Positions 1 through 10,699 of a stretch of 64,000 nucleotides of DNA are shown here, piece by piece. The notes under the pieces were generated by a model, which was not told the origin of the DNA, made no database searches, and was given only the letters and a program-made list of their open reading frames with translations. Both the position numbers and the translations under genes were made by a program. The stretch comes from Guadua angustifolia (taxonomy: Eukaryota > Streptophyta > Magnoliopsida > Poales > Poaceae), in the NCBI GenBank assembly GCA_036346375.1, contig CM070508.1, positions 21,582,852 to 21,646,851 on the forward strand, read 5' to 3'. Position 1 is the first letter of the stretch. Every line of letters starts with the position of its first letter.

Positions 1-620
1 GATCGACTTCGGGCGCCGGCTCGGCCTGGTCCTGGTTGGCGCGGTGCCCGTGGGACGCCGGCGCGTCTGCGTCGAGCCTCGCCCCAGCTTCGTTGCTCGA
101 GGCTAACTCTGTCGCGAAGGTGTCCGACGCGATCGATGGCGCGACGTGTTGTCATTACTTCTCCGGGAGCGGGTCCCGAGTGTTGACTTTGATGTCGCGG
201 AGGTGCCACCTCGGCCGCAGCCCGATCGAGCTCCTCGCCAGGCTCGCCAAAGAGCTCGACCTCGCCCTATCGGGGTTGGCCATGACCCGGCGAGAAGCGG
301 AGGTGCTCCCGGAGGGGGAGCTGGGTGGCCCGAAGATGTCTTGGCCTTCTCCTCGCCTCCCGCGGAGAGCTGTTATGGCTTGGTTGATGGCAACTCGCAC
401 CATCCGGCGGCGTCTTCCGGTCTGCGGATCAAGGTCATCCGCATCTCCTCAATGCCTTGCCCGCTCGCCACGTAACATGCCGCCGAGCTTTCGGCGGCGA
501 GGGCGTGAACAGGACACGGAGTCGAGTCCGTTCTCAAGAAAATTGTCGATGAAGGCGCCATGCTTCGAGTCTTGGTGTCGTTCTGCGAAAGAACAAAACG
601 ATCGCCACGGTGGGCGCCAT
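1..620 (-). mobile_element. Internal 5' region of a Gypsy element (partial)
   Basis: This GC-rich stretch lies immediately inside an LTR (621-1288) whose primer-binding-site-like sequence faces it, so it should be the leader and first part of gag of a minus-strand Gypsy element that runs off the left edge. The minus strand has a short open frame (155-403) of low complexity that I cannot match to a gag domain. Overlapping frames on the plus strand look like by-products of high GC. The assignment rests on position next to LTR and PBS, not on a recognised protein. Confidence 0.45.
608..619 (-). other. Primer-binding site of Gypsy element
   Basis: Read on the minus strand, the bases just inside the LTR are tggcgcccaccg. 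A PBS starting tggcgcc is common in plant Tat/Athila-type Gypsy elements. Its position directly after the LTR 3' end marks the LTR as the 5' LTR of a minus-strand element extending left of the window. Confidence 0.5.
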
Positions 621-1288
621 TGCCGACGATCGGGATCATCAACCGCAAAAAAAGAGGTAGGGGTCAGAGAGTTTATGGGACCCGAGCTGCGTTTTACTCG
701 AACGAAGGAAGAAAATCGATCGGGGCGATGGTCGGAGCAAGGCGACAACGAGCACGAGACAAGAGTTTATCTTGGTTCGAGCCCCGTGAAGGTAATAGCT
801 CTACTCCGATCGCCTCGGGCGGTGATTCTTGTTATATGGGTGTACAGAGCGGTGTTTACAACTTAAGACAATAATGGTGATTCCTAACTCGAGCTGCTGT
901 GTGTGTTGTGTTGTCTCCGTGTCTTCGTCCTCCTGGAGCTCATGCATCCTTGGTCTTTATACTTCCTTGTATGCAACGGCCGGAGCAAACCTCGGAAAGG
1001 GGCCTCCGTGCACCTTGAGGGTGGCAAGAATCGCTTCGAACTTGCGCGACTCGAGTCACCCCACGACCCGCTCTCTGGCAAGCTGTCTAGTCAAATGCGA
1101 TCCAAATCCTAGGGCGGACCGGGGCTTCAGGCGAGACCCCGCTCGAGCTCGAGGTCGAGAAGTGCCGAGCTCGGGTGCGCCAGCCGCCGTGGTCAGCGCC
1201 CATCACACTGCCAGTCGCGGTCGGGCCTTCCGAGCATGGGAATCTGCTGACCACACTCCATTTGGTCAAGGGTACCCAGCCCTCGTCA
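621..1288 (-). repeat. 5' LTR of minus-strand Gypsy element
   Basis: On the minus strand it begins tgacgagggctggg and ends atcgtcggca, so it has TG...CA ends and is 668 bp long. A solo copy of the same LTR (658 bp) occurs on the plus strand at 46161-46818. The best conserved block includes gtcggagcaaggcgacaacg. It interrupts the hAT transposase gene that resumes at about 1289, so this insertion is younger than the hAT. Confidence 0.7.
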
Positions 1289-1298
1289 GCCAACAATA

Positions 1299-2322
1299 AG
1301 GAACTCAGAAGATTCAGCATTGATATGAAGGTTAGATGGAACTCAACTGATACTATGCTGCATCGGTGCGAAGGCTACGACCACATTATCACTGTCTTCG
1401 TCAACTATAATAATCGTGAGGCATTGGTTACTGAACTAGATTGGGAACTTGCTAATCATTTTCGTAATTTTTTACTAATTTTTTATAATGCAACTAAACA
1501 ATTATCTGGTGTGTACTACCCAACATCTTCTTTAGTCATCGAGTGGCTTTGGCTCATTGCTAATTCTTTTAAAGAAAATCAAGATAATTTTATTTTACAT
1601 CGCATTATAGAACCAATGGAGCAGAAATTTTAAAATATTTTTAAGCTATTCCACATCTGTACTATTTTGCTGTCATTTTGGATCCTCGGCAAAAATTTTC
1701 TGACTTGCAGGGCACCTTCGAGGGAATAGGTGAGGCATTCGATCTTAATTTCTCCGAGGCCTATAGTCATGTTTATAACGAGTTTTTCAGAATTTTCGAC
1801 AAATATTACGAGATGTTTGGCATCAGAAGTGCAGCACGAAGATCTATCTCAACAACGCAACAAGCACGAGGCAGTTCAACCGCTTCAAGTATATGGAAGA
1901 AGCTGAAAGGAAAGTCGTCTAGTTCGTCTTCCGAAACACCGAGCCGGTCGCAATGGAATCCACGGGTAGAGATCAACCACTACCTTGACGCGCCTTTCGT
2001 AGAGACTGAGCTTGGCATGGACGAGGAAAATCAACTCAACTTGCTCTTATGGTGGAAGAATAACCAACATATTTACCCTGTGCTATCCCATTTCGCACAG
2101 GACGTACTTACGGTTCCGGTGTCTACTGTCTCGTCGGAATCCACTTTCAGTTTGGTGGGGAGGATACTTGAACCAAGGAGGTCGTCTCTTAGATCTGAGA
2201 TGATTGAGGCAATTACATGCCTCAAAGACTGGGAGCGTGCAGATGACAGGACACAACATCAGCCCGAGGATTCGGAGATCACGGAAGTGATAGCCGACTT
2301 TGACAATCTCAGTCTTGGATAG
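1299..2322 (+). pseudogene. hAT transposase C-terminal half (RICESLEEPER-like)
   Basis: The translated pieces 1311-1633 and 1678-2322 carry hallmarks of plant Ac/Daysleeper-type hAT transposases. These are an RWNST-like motif near the start (MKVRWNSTDTML), the hAT-like RNase-H-fold segment with a DPRQKF motif, and the C-terminal dimerisation domain (VPVSTVSSESTFSLVGR, then RSSL). A frameshift around 1630-1665 separates the two pieces although family-like sequence continues across it. The N-terminal BED zinc finger and the first catalytic residue are absent because a Gypsy LTR sits upstream. Such proteins cut and rejoin hAT ends in the nucleus; this copy cannot make a full protein. Confidence 0.85.
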
Positions 2323-2344
2323 TCTATGTATATATACGTAGTTA

Positions 2345-2445
2345 CTGTACTCTTTTCCTTATCGGGGGTACCTCACACCGGGGTGTAAGGTTTTTAACGT
2401 GGCAGTAACTCTGTACATGTTCAAGATTTAATAAAATTTATTTCT
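2345..2445 (+). promoter_or_regulatory. 3' UTR / polyadenylation region of hAT-1 transposase
   Basis: After the stop codon the sequence contains a cctcacaccggggtgtaagg palindrome and then aataaaattt near 2430, a plausible plant poly(A) signal. The gtaaggtttttaacgtggcag block is of the kind often found downstream of hAT transposase genes. Confidence 0.35.
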
Positions 2446-3043
2446 TTTTTCTCTAATATTTGTGTCTATTGCCACTAGTCTCATGCATTTAAATTGGTAG
2501 GGCATCTGCATATATGTCGTTTACAAGTGCATGAAATGAGTGCATGATGAGATTAAAGTTTATCAATAGTTGATGTGAAGGAACGAAATGAGTGGATGAT
2601 GACTTGATGAGACAGCTAGCATGGGTGCATAAAATGAGTGCGCGATATGCATATGCATGCAGCACGGCGATCGAAATTTATTAAGAAAAAAATACTACTA
2701 ATTGTTCCTCGATTTGCGACAATATTACTAATAACATCTTTCTATTTTGCGACAATACTACTAGTAGTTTATAAGACGTATTTTTTTACAATCAATTTCG
2801 TGCATCTCCGGATCTTTTCCTCTCATCGCAATAGTATAAATGGACCAGGTCAGGGTCGGCACGGTACGAAGCATTCACGAAGCGCAAATAGACCGTGCCT
2901 AGGCTCGCCAAAAACGAGTTGGGCCAGCCCAACCCGACACGACACGACAAGCACGACGAGCCATTCCGGTCCGGCACAACTCCAATCCGAAGCACGATAG
3001 GCCTGTGTCAGACCGGTCCAGCCCGGCACGACACCCACCTCTA

Positions 3044-3277
3044 CTTGTGGCACATCTAGCATTGCCATTTTTCTATACTGATACGACATCAAATAATAAC
3101 ATGCGTTGCTCCGGCGGCCATTAAATTGAATTAATTATATCTTTGCACGGACAAAACATTTCTACCTTGTTTTTGTCACTGAACCGCTAATGCACGCCAA
3201 TGGTTTCATAAGGAGTCCGTGAAGAAGAGACAAAGCCTAGAAATAAAAGGACAAAACCTAGAAATACTTTTGGTAAG
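3044..3277 (+). repeat. Dispersed repeat family R, copy A
   Basis: About 230 bp is more than 90% alike by eye to 4616-4845 and also matches 26855-27070. Shared landmarks are attgccatttttct, gctgatacgacatcaaat, ccggcggccattaaattgaa and acatttctaccttgtt. Copy A is entered at its left side by hAT-1. I see no coding sequence or terminal structure that classifies the family. Confidence 0.7.
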
Positions 3278-4440
3278 TGTATCCCGCAAGCCAGTAACAG
3301 ACGTATAGGTTATATACACGTCATATAACTGATCTGTTAAAATAGTCAGAAGACAGTCTAGTTCAGTGTTATTCGTACTATCGAACTACGAGTACTGGTC
3401 AATCATAAATGAATACTGCGGGTGTATCACCCATCAAAACCTCAATGACATGAGCCAAAACTTAGCCCTTGTTTGCTATCTACGAAAGTTTTTACCAAAA
3501 AAACCTCTGATGTTTTATAGCATCCAAAGCATCAGTCCTTACTGAATCATAAAAATATTCGCAATAAGGCTTCTGCATTGTTAGAAATATACGCAATTTT
3601 TTATTATAGATTTTATTTTAAGACAAATATAACAAAAGACTAAAGTTGCATAAAACAGCAAGTAATATATTGTATTTCAGAATAGTCTCAAGTATTGTAA
3701 ATTAATATAGTCGATCGATCACATGAATGACTTATAAGTGGGCTTGATGAAGAACAACAAGCAGTACAATTACGATCATGGAAGTAGTCGACATCGAGGA
3801 AAAAGCAAAGTAGTAACGCTGATGCACTGCTTAGAAACCTTATTGCCATCCCATGCAGGTGATCTCTGTGGCAACAGGTCAGAGTTAATGCTTACCCTCC
3901 TTCACGGTGCACCCTGAGAAGGCCGGTGGGGTTCAGCAGCTCAACACAATAATACAGTAATCCAGAGAGGAGGAAGAATGGAAGAGGAATTCGGTGTGTC
4001 TGGTCTAGAAGTCTTCATGAGTTTATATACACGCGCGTCAGTAACTGACAATATTATGTTAGTTGAATGTGGCAGCTACTCATAAGTAACTAACTGCGTT
4101 ATATCAATTAACTCACTGAAAACTGATGGCATTATGACACTTAAATCAAATTAAAACTGATATTTAAATCAAATTTAAACAAAATTAATAGAGAGATAAT
4201 TACGAGATTAAACAAAATAAAAGATGAATTCAAAATACCAGGAGAAACCTACGAATCAGTGTGGTCGCTCAACGCAAGGTCACGTGAAAATATGCGAATG
4301 CGCGCATCGTTGTTTACCCTCATGCCATGTGTCATATTATTTAAGGAGTGGTAAGGACTCCATGCATCTTATAAGTTGCTTTTCTTCTACTTAACTAGGT
4401 AATTTGGTACTAAACTATTCAAACTTTGAAATTAAAGGTA
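3278..4440. other. Unassigned AT-rich intergenic sequence
   Basis: No credible coding frame. A segment near 3465-3640 (cccttgtttgctatct..., then AT-rich) resembles degenerate MITE ends. 3830-4020 is a short moderately GC region with no recognised product. Otherwise I see nothing. Confidence 0.4.
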
Positions 4441-4469
4441 ATAAGCTTCCCATATCCCAGTTTGTAACG

Positions 4470-5219
4470 GACATAAACTTTTTTTTGGACTTGCCTGTAT
4501 TACGTAGTACGTACTGCATTTAGCAGCTAGCTGCTTTCGCGCTGCTGAACCAGACATATCAGCGCTCAAAAAAACTGAAATTTCATGTTGCACGCACCGT
4601 GACTTCTCGAATGCGCTTGTGGCACGATCTGGCATTGCCATTTTTCTTTGCTGATACGACATCAAATAATAACATGCGTTGCTCCGGCGGCCATTAAATT
4701 GAATTAATTGTATCTTTGCACGGACAAAACATTTCTACCTTGTTTTTGTCACTGAACCGCTAATGCACGCCAATGGTTTCATAAGGAGTAGGTGAAGAAC
4801 GAGACAAAACCTAGAAATAAAAGGGCAAAACCTCTAGATAGTACAATGATTGACCGAAAGTAAAACTCAAGTTATACGGACGAGCAGCAGAGGTCGATCC
4901 TCTTCCTAAAATCAATTCTGAATCCCCATCCTTTTCAACCGTTTCAGCTTTCAAAATTTAAATCCGAAATTCAATTGAGAAGACTTCCAATTTGGTGACC
5001 TTTCAAGGAGAAATTAGAAACTTTGAATAGGGTAACATTCAATTCATGATTGAAACTTTCAATTGGAAGAAAAACCCACTTAACATTCAAGCTTTCAATG
5101 GCAAAGGGGTTGATTTTCTTTCAACTTCAATTCCGGGGTGATTTTAACTCATGGTGCAGTCATGGCCCTCCGGCGCTAGTGTGCTAGCTGGTCACCATGC
5201 AAGCAGTGATTGCCAGGAG
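4470..5219 (+). repeat. Dispersed repeat family R, copy B (left part)
   Basis: This collinearly matches 26712-27450 (landmarks: gctgctgaacc, ggcggccattaaattgaa, cgagcagcag.ggtcgatcctcttcc, gtgcagtcatggccctccgg). It is interrupted at 5219/5220 by a 5.0 kb hAT and resumes at 10216. The paralogue at 27443 shows the uninterrupted site, so the boundary is exact. Confidence 0.75.
5212..5219. repeat. Left 8-bp target-site duplication of hAT-2
   Basis: gccaggag here pairs with gacaggag at 10216-10223 (one mismatch). The empty paralogous site at 27443-27450 reads ggcaggag. Eight base pairs is the hAT-characteristic length. Confidence 0.8.
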
Positions 5220-5433
5220 TAGAGGTGGGTCGTGCTGTGTCAGGCTGGTCCGGCATAGACCCATCGTGTTTCGTGTCTAAACTGTATCATGTCATAACGG
5301 CCCGTCGTGCTCACCGTGCCGTGCCGTGCCAGTCCGAATCACCTTTCGCAAGCCTAGGCACGGTCCATTTACGTTTCATACTTACTTCATAACGTGCTAG
5401 CTCAGACCCGACCCATTTGCACTATTGTGACAA

Positions 5434-5441
5434 GTGGAAAG
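5434..5441. repeat. Left 8-bp target-site duplication of hAT-3
   Basis: gtggaaag occurs exactly at 5434-5441 and 9183-9190, directly outside the inverted ends of the inner element. A perfect 8-bp match defines the inner hAT precisely. Confidence 0.88.
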
Positions 5442-6269
5442 CAATGTTCAAAAAGGCGCAAAAAATGGCGCTTAGGCGCTCAGCAGCTAGCCTCCGCCTC
5501 GCCTTGGCACGAAATCCTGCTCTAGGCGGAGCTCAGCGGCGAAAAATCGGAGGAAAGCAAAAGCCTAGGTGGTGCCGGGTGGGATAAGAGGAGAAAATGG
5601 GGTGCAGGGAGGCTAGGTTACTGGGCTTGTGAGGAAATCAGCCCGACTTCAAGCGTCGATCCTCCCTCGCTCCCCACCGTCGGATCGTCGCTGGACCTCG
5701 TTATCTTCCCCGCCACTAGTGCTCTAGCTCCTCCCCGCCTCCCGCGCGCGAGATCCTCCCTGCCTCCCTGCTGCCCACACCAGCCGCCAGCACTCGGATC
5801 TCGTCATCCCCACCTCCGCTCCGCCAGCGCCCAAATCTCGTCGTCCCCGTCTCTGTGCCTAAGCACTTCCTCCCACACCAGTGCCTAAGCTCTTCCTCGG
5901 TTCCTCTCACACCAACACCTAAGCAGGGGAGCCTTCAGCGCTTCAGCTAGCCAGTGAGGTAATCTTCCTCCTTCCTACTGATTTGCTTCATAAGGCCGGG
6001 GCTTATTTACTTGGCACTAGTATTATTTGCTTCAGTGAAGTCATATTGCCTGAAGCCATGAACACATTTAGTTCACTTGGATTGCTAGATCAGGGATATT
6101 TACTTGGTAGTTGGTACTAGTATTATTTACTGTTACGTACTTTTGTTGGATTGCTAGATTAGTGCTAGATCAGTGTTATGCCTACTAGGTTGGTTGATGA
6201 ATAGATGAGTTGGTGAAAACCAAATAATATGGTATGAACTGAGCTTGTACACTATAAAATTATCCATTT

Positions 6270-8796
6270 ACAGAATATCATCAACGGGATCAGCGGCAAC
6301 AACTAATGAGAGCACAGGGGCTCTTGAGAGGAAGTCGAATGACGTAGGATGGGCTTACAGGGTTTTAGTCGATCCATCGAACTTGTATAGAGTGAAGTGT
6401 ATTTTTTGTGGTCATGTGAGCTCTAAAGGGATTTATCATCTTAAGTAATACGTTGGCAAAGTTGGCAATAGTGTTGCTAAATGCAAAATAGTCTCAGAGG
6501 AAGCTCAAGACAAGTGCAAGAAATCTCTTGAAAAAGCAAAACGAAAGAAGAAGTAAAAGCAAGACCGTGATGATGAAATTAGAGAAGATGTCAATGTTTC
6601 GTCAACTGGAGGAGAGGAGGATGGTGGAGCTCGAAACCTAACAAATTAGACCCTATGAACAAGTTTGTACGTCCTATTAATCCTAAAGCAAGCCCGGCTG
6701 AAGCCAAGCAGCAACAAAATATTACCAAGGCGCTTTGCAAAGAGAGAACACATCAAGTGCAGCAATATGTTTCTAGATGGGTGTATACACATGGTAAATC
6801 TTTTCATTTTCTACCTTTCATTGATTGCTATCTCACTAACCTCTTGTTTGTATTATTTTGATAGGTGTATCATTCAACGCTTTTGATAACGATGAGTTCA
6901 AGCAAATGTGCGAAGCTATTGGTTAATTTGTTGACCTTCAGGAGAATTTGTTGAGTGAGGAATTCTTGAGAAATATGAGGAGGAAAAGATAAAGAATGGT
7001 TGCACCATTATGACCAATGGTTGGACGGACACGAAGAGGAGGAGCATAATGAATTTGTGCACACATTGTAGCATGGGAATAAGTTTTTTAAAATCAAAGG
7101 AGATGTCGGATGTGTCACACACAAGTGAAGTCATATTCAACATAGTGGATGAAGTAATTGAGGAAGTAGGTCCGAAACATGTGGTGCAAGTAGTGACGGA
7201 CAATGCTTCTGACAATATGAGAGCAAAGGCATTGTTGCATGCCAAGAAGCCAAATATCTTTTGGAGCTCTTGTGCAACTCACACTATCAACTTGATACTC
7301 CAAAGAATTAGCAACTTGCCAAAGTTCAAGAAGACACTTACCAAAAAAAAGGCATTCACTATCTTCATCTATTCGCACCACAAGACCTTGGCATTGATGA
7401 GGCAATTCACAAAGAAGAGGGATATCATAAGGTCAGGGGTCACTAGATTTGCTTTCGCTTTTCTTACTTTGCAAAGCTTGATGGAGAAAAAGAAAGAACT
7501 AAAGAAGATGGCGGTTGATAGCGAGTGGAAAAGCTTGAGTCATGTGAAAACCAAAAAGGGCAAGGATGCAATGGCGATGGCTTTAAATAGGGCCTTTTGG
7601 AATGGTGTGGCTCTATGCGTGAGGGTTTTTGAGCCTTTGGTGCAAGTTCTTCATTTGATTGATGGGGATGTCAAGATATCTATGGCTTTTCTATATAGAG
7701 ATCTAATTAAGGCAAAGAAGGAGCTTAATGATGCCTTTGGAAGTGTGAAGAACTACAAAGATGTTATAACCACTGTTGAGAAAAATATGAAAGGTAGACT
7801 TGATTCTCCATTGCACTTGAGTGCATACATGTTGAATCCATACTATAGTTATGTTGATGATGCAATCTTCATAGATTCAAACATTACGAAATCATTCATG
7901 TCTTGTGTTGAGACTTTTTATCATGGTGATGATGACAAGCAAGATCGGGTTGTAAATCAAGAATTGATCAAATTTCAAAATAAAGAAGGTCCCTTTAGAA
8001 AGAAGCTTGCAAGAATTGTCAAAACTTCAATTATAATCCAGGTAAACTTGTGCTTAATTCATGTCTTCATTTTGCAATGCATGGTAACTTGTTAATCAAC
8101 ACATATAGATATACATATACTAAATTGTTCTTGTTTTTCTTATTGATAGCATCTTGGTGAAGGATTTATAGAGACCAAACATTGGATTTACAAAAGATGG
8201 CCTTAAGACTCCTCTCATTGACCTCAAGCTCTTTCGGTTGTGAAAAAAATTGGAGCACTTTTGAATCGGTTAGTCTCTACACTTGAGTCCCAATATTCAA
8301 TACTCTAAAGTCTCAACTCCCAATCTAATGTAATGTCTCAATTCCCAAACTCATGTAATGTCTCAATCTACTTTGTAATTCATAGATATATTCCAAAAGA
8401 AAAAATAGGCTAACCACTGCCCGCCTCAACAGTCTAGTCTACATACAATTCAATGCTAGAATATTGGCCAAGAAAGAAAGGATCATGACAAAGAAAAACA
8501 CTGATGTCCACCTATGTTGTGATGCTTCCGAAGCTCAAGGATTTCTATATGAGGGATGGGATAATCATGCATTAGTTATTTTTAGGGATGAGGAGGATGA
8601 GGAAGTGGTAGTGCCCGATATACCATGGGGAGTACTTGATGAAGCTATGGGTACTAGTGAACAACTTGAACTTCATAGGAGTGCAAGAGTGAAAGAGATT
8701 CATGATGATGATTTTCAATCCGAAGAAGAGGAGGGCAATGAGGAGGAAGAGATGGCTGTTGAGCTCGAGGATGATGAAGATGAAGTGTTGTCATGA
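6270..8796 (+). pseudogene. hAT transposase, BED zinc finger / DUF659 type (hAT-3)
   Basis: Domains appear in family order: a BED-type zinc finger (about 6330-6510, VKCIFCGHVSSKGIYHLK...), a linker rich in Lys/Glu, the DUF659 region (7000-7300, with TIMTNGWTD and VVQVVTDNASDN, the latter holding a catalytic Asp), the long hAT core (to about 8040), a C-terminal dimerisation segment (about 8165-8430, interrupted by a likely intron at about 8265-8385), and an acidic tail (8700-8796). Probable introns also lie near 6790-6865 and 8041-8150. It is dead: in-frame stops occur after HLK (6446) and after KKK (about 6554) and near 6645 and 6923, several in the pattern CAA to TAA. The reading frame of the core is otherwise long and well preserved, so inactivation looks recent relative to hAT-1. 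Confidence 0.88.
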
Positions 8797-8920
8797 AAGC
8801 TCTATCCTTTAGAGGATTGATCATATCATGATCATTGGCTCATTGCATTTAATGCTATTAAATCTTATCATTTAGCATATTCCATCTTTCATTTTTTTTA
8901 CCCTTTTTGTGGAACTTAGT

Positions 8921-9043
8921 TATGTGTGGGACTATATTTTGTGACTATATTATGTGTGGAACTTAGTTTTGTGACTATATTATGTGTGGGACTTAGTTTT
9001 GTGACTATATTATGGTGTGGGATTATGTTTTGTGACTATTCCA
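8921..9043 (+). repeat. Minisatellite, ~33-bp unit, about four copies
   Basis: A unit of the form ttatgtgtgggacttagttttgtgactata repeats about four times with small changes, just 3' of the hAT-3 transposase gene and inside the element. Confidence 0.8.
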
Positions 9044-9190
9044 TCTTTCATATGTGTCTTTCACTCTTTTATTTTACTGCAGTCTATCGTTTTGCATTTT
9101 TTGCCTACGCACCGCCTAGGCGGGCTAGGCACTAAGCAATGGGCCTCCGCCCGCCTACCGCCTAGCGTTCTTTTGAAAATTGGTGGAAAG

Positions 9191-10205
9191 GAGTCGGAAA
9201 TGCTTGGAGTTGAGTCAGTGGGCATAAACATTATAGGAAAGAACTAAAATTTAATTATTCTTGAATAGTTACATAAAGTGAATGGGATGTGCTGAACACG
9301 GGCGTGAGAAGGGGCAATGGGTAGGGAGATGGGCAGAGAAATTGATAGAGATGGGTGAGAAAGGGAGAGATTGAGAGAGACAGGTGAGAGAGAGCTAAGA
9401 GAGACAGACAAGAGAGATCAGTTTCTTGCACCATCTCTCAATCTCTCCCAGCTCTCTCTCCTCTCTTGCCCATCTCTCTCAGGCGTCAACGGCGGGGGTG
9501 GTGTCCATGCTGCTGAGTGCGTCCATGTGCTCATGCTCTGCGAGTCGGTGACCTTCATGCTGGTCTTCTTCCTCATGCATTGGGTCATTAGGCTCCCCTA
9601 CATGTTCTTCTTTGTCAGCTTCATCACTAATCTCTCTAGGATTGGGAGGGCCTTCCTCTGGCCCGCTATCGCGTGCTTGTTCTCGCCAAAGGAGGCCTCC
9701 ACATGTACGTGATTCGACAGAGGGGCCGAGGCCCGGGGGTAAGACCGAGGTGGCAGAGGCGCTGAGATCGTGCGACCATGGTGGGGTGGAGCAGAGGCAA
9801 TGGAGGCACTGAGACGAGACCACGAGGTGGTATGGAGGGGTGGAGCGTAGGCATGGCCATGACACACGCAGCACGGCGGGGGAGCTGAGGCGTCGAGGCC
9901 TCAGTGGGCAGCGGCCTCGGCGAGCGGCAACCTCAGTGTGCGGTTCGAGGTCTCGGTGGGCAACAGCGTTGGCAAGTAAACTCCCTCCTCTCCCCCACGC
10001 CCTAGTGCCCTACCTCCCTGCCGCAGCTAGCGTGCCCTGTCGTGGGCCCGCAGCGGTACCATGGCGTGCTCCATGCTCGGTAGTGCTGGTGTGCCATCGC
10101 CGTATCATGTTGCCCATCGTGCCTAGTTTTTGGGGTTGGGCTGCGGTTTGGACTTGGAGATACCCACCGTGCCATAGGCTGGCTAAAAAAAGCCCGACCC
10201 GAGTG
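9191..10205. other. Right interior of hAT-2, non-coding
   Basis: It contains a purine-rich gagaga stretch (9315-9420) followed by its pyrimidine-rich counterpart (9425-9480), which could fold back, then GC-rich sequence with many overlapping short frames on both strands. None of these frames shows a recognisable domain. The last about 100 bp is the hAT-2 subterminal region. Confidence 0.5.
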
Positions 10206-10215
10206 CCCACCTCTA

Positions 10216-10690
10216 GACAGGAGGCATTGGTCCCTGGCATAGGACAATGCAATGGGGCCAGCAACAGGGCGTGGTGCGTACATATGTTCACGGGAGAAGT
10301 ACAGTTTCTTTGTGTAAAAGAAGTACAGTTCTTCCACAAAATTTTTTTGGGTTGCTCCCATGTTCTCCTCACTCTAGTCTATTGGAAGCTAATCCAGCGA
10401 CTATTTTGATGACTTCCTAGATTTTGACTAAAAGTTACGTTTTCACATGATACTTTCCTTTTATACGTACCATCCCAAATATTTTAAACTTTTAAGAATA
10501 TATTTATTTTGGATTTTCAAAAAATGTTTATAAATTTTAAAATCATTATCTAATTTTTATAAAGTTAAAAGGATTTAATTAAATTATTCAAACAATGATT
10601 TCAAGAATAAAAAGGGCTCATAAAAAAGGCACAATCTAACCGAAGGTACAGTCCCCAACAGGTCTAGTCAGCAGCACACATGCATGGGTC
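10216..10690 (+). repeat. Dispersed repeat family R, copy B (right part)
   Basis: Continuation of copy B after hAT-2. It matches 27443-27560 and 27950-28290 (landmarks: ggcattggtc, ggggccagcaac, gttgctcccatgttctcctcact, ccaaatattttaaa). The first eight bases are the right target duplication of hAT-2. Relative to copy C it lacks a segment of about 390 bp that holds a SINE-like sequence. Confidence 0.75.
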
Positions 10691-10699
10691 CCTCGTGGT

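Larger units (their letters stand above)
1289..3043 (+). mobile_element. hAT element, 3' portion (hAT-1)
   Basis: The transposase 3' half (1299-2322) is followed by a poly(A)-signal region and a GC-rich subterminal block (about 2845-3043) rich in cggcacgac-type repeats. It ends in cccacctcta, the inverted form of the tagaggtggg terminus that opens the hAT at 5220. The flanking 3' sequence (3044 on) is family-R repeat. The 5' half is cut off by the Gypsy LTR and must lie left of the window, so the matching 8-bp duplication (expected cttgtggc) cannot be checked here. Confidence 0.75.
5442..9182 (+). mobile_element. hAT element (hAT-3) with near full-length transposase gene
   Basis: This 3741-bp element starts caatgttcaaaaaggcgc and ends gcgttcttttgaaaattg, so the termini are inverted (CAAT.TTCAAAA). 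It is flanked by perfect 8-bp repeats gtggaaag. Subterminal regions are rich in aggcg/cgcct motifs (5450-5540 and 9105-9170), the usual transposase-binding arrangement of this hAT group. It carries a plus-strand transposase gene with BED, DUF659 and C-terminal parts plus at least two introns. Nested inside hAT-2, it must be the younger of the two. Confidence 0.9.
5220..10215. mobile_element. hAT element (hAT-2) containing a second hAT
   Basis: This 4996-bp element begins tagaggtgggtcgtgctg and ends ...gtgcccacctcta, so the ends are inverted repeats (TAGAGGTGGG). The 8-bp flanks match with one mismatch and the empty site is seen in a paralogous repeat at 27.44 kb. The left subterminal region is rich in cggcc/gtgcc motifs as in hAT-1, whose right terminus is of the same family. 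About 3.74 kb of its interior is the nested hAT-3. The remainder (5220-5433 and 9191-10215) encodes nothing I recognise, so hAT-2 was probably a non-autonomous element mobilised by a relative of hAT-1. Confidence 0.85.

Noticed and set aside
36..866. 276-residue plus-strand frame near the left edge
   Set aside because: It spans the LTR/PBS boundary of a minus-strand Gypsy element in GC-rich DNA; several overlapping frames on both strands show the openness is compositional.
9479..10409. Multiple overlapping frames of 60-190 residues
   Set aside because: All are in the GC-rich non-coding right part of hAT-2 and its junction with repeat R, low complexity, on both strands, and crossing the element boundary.
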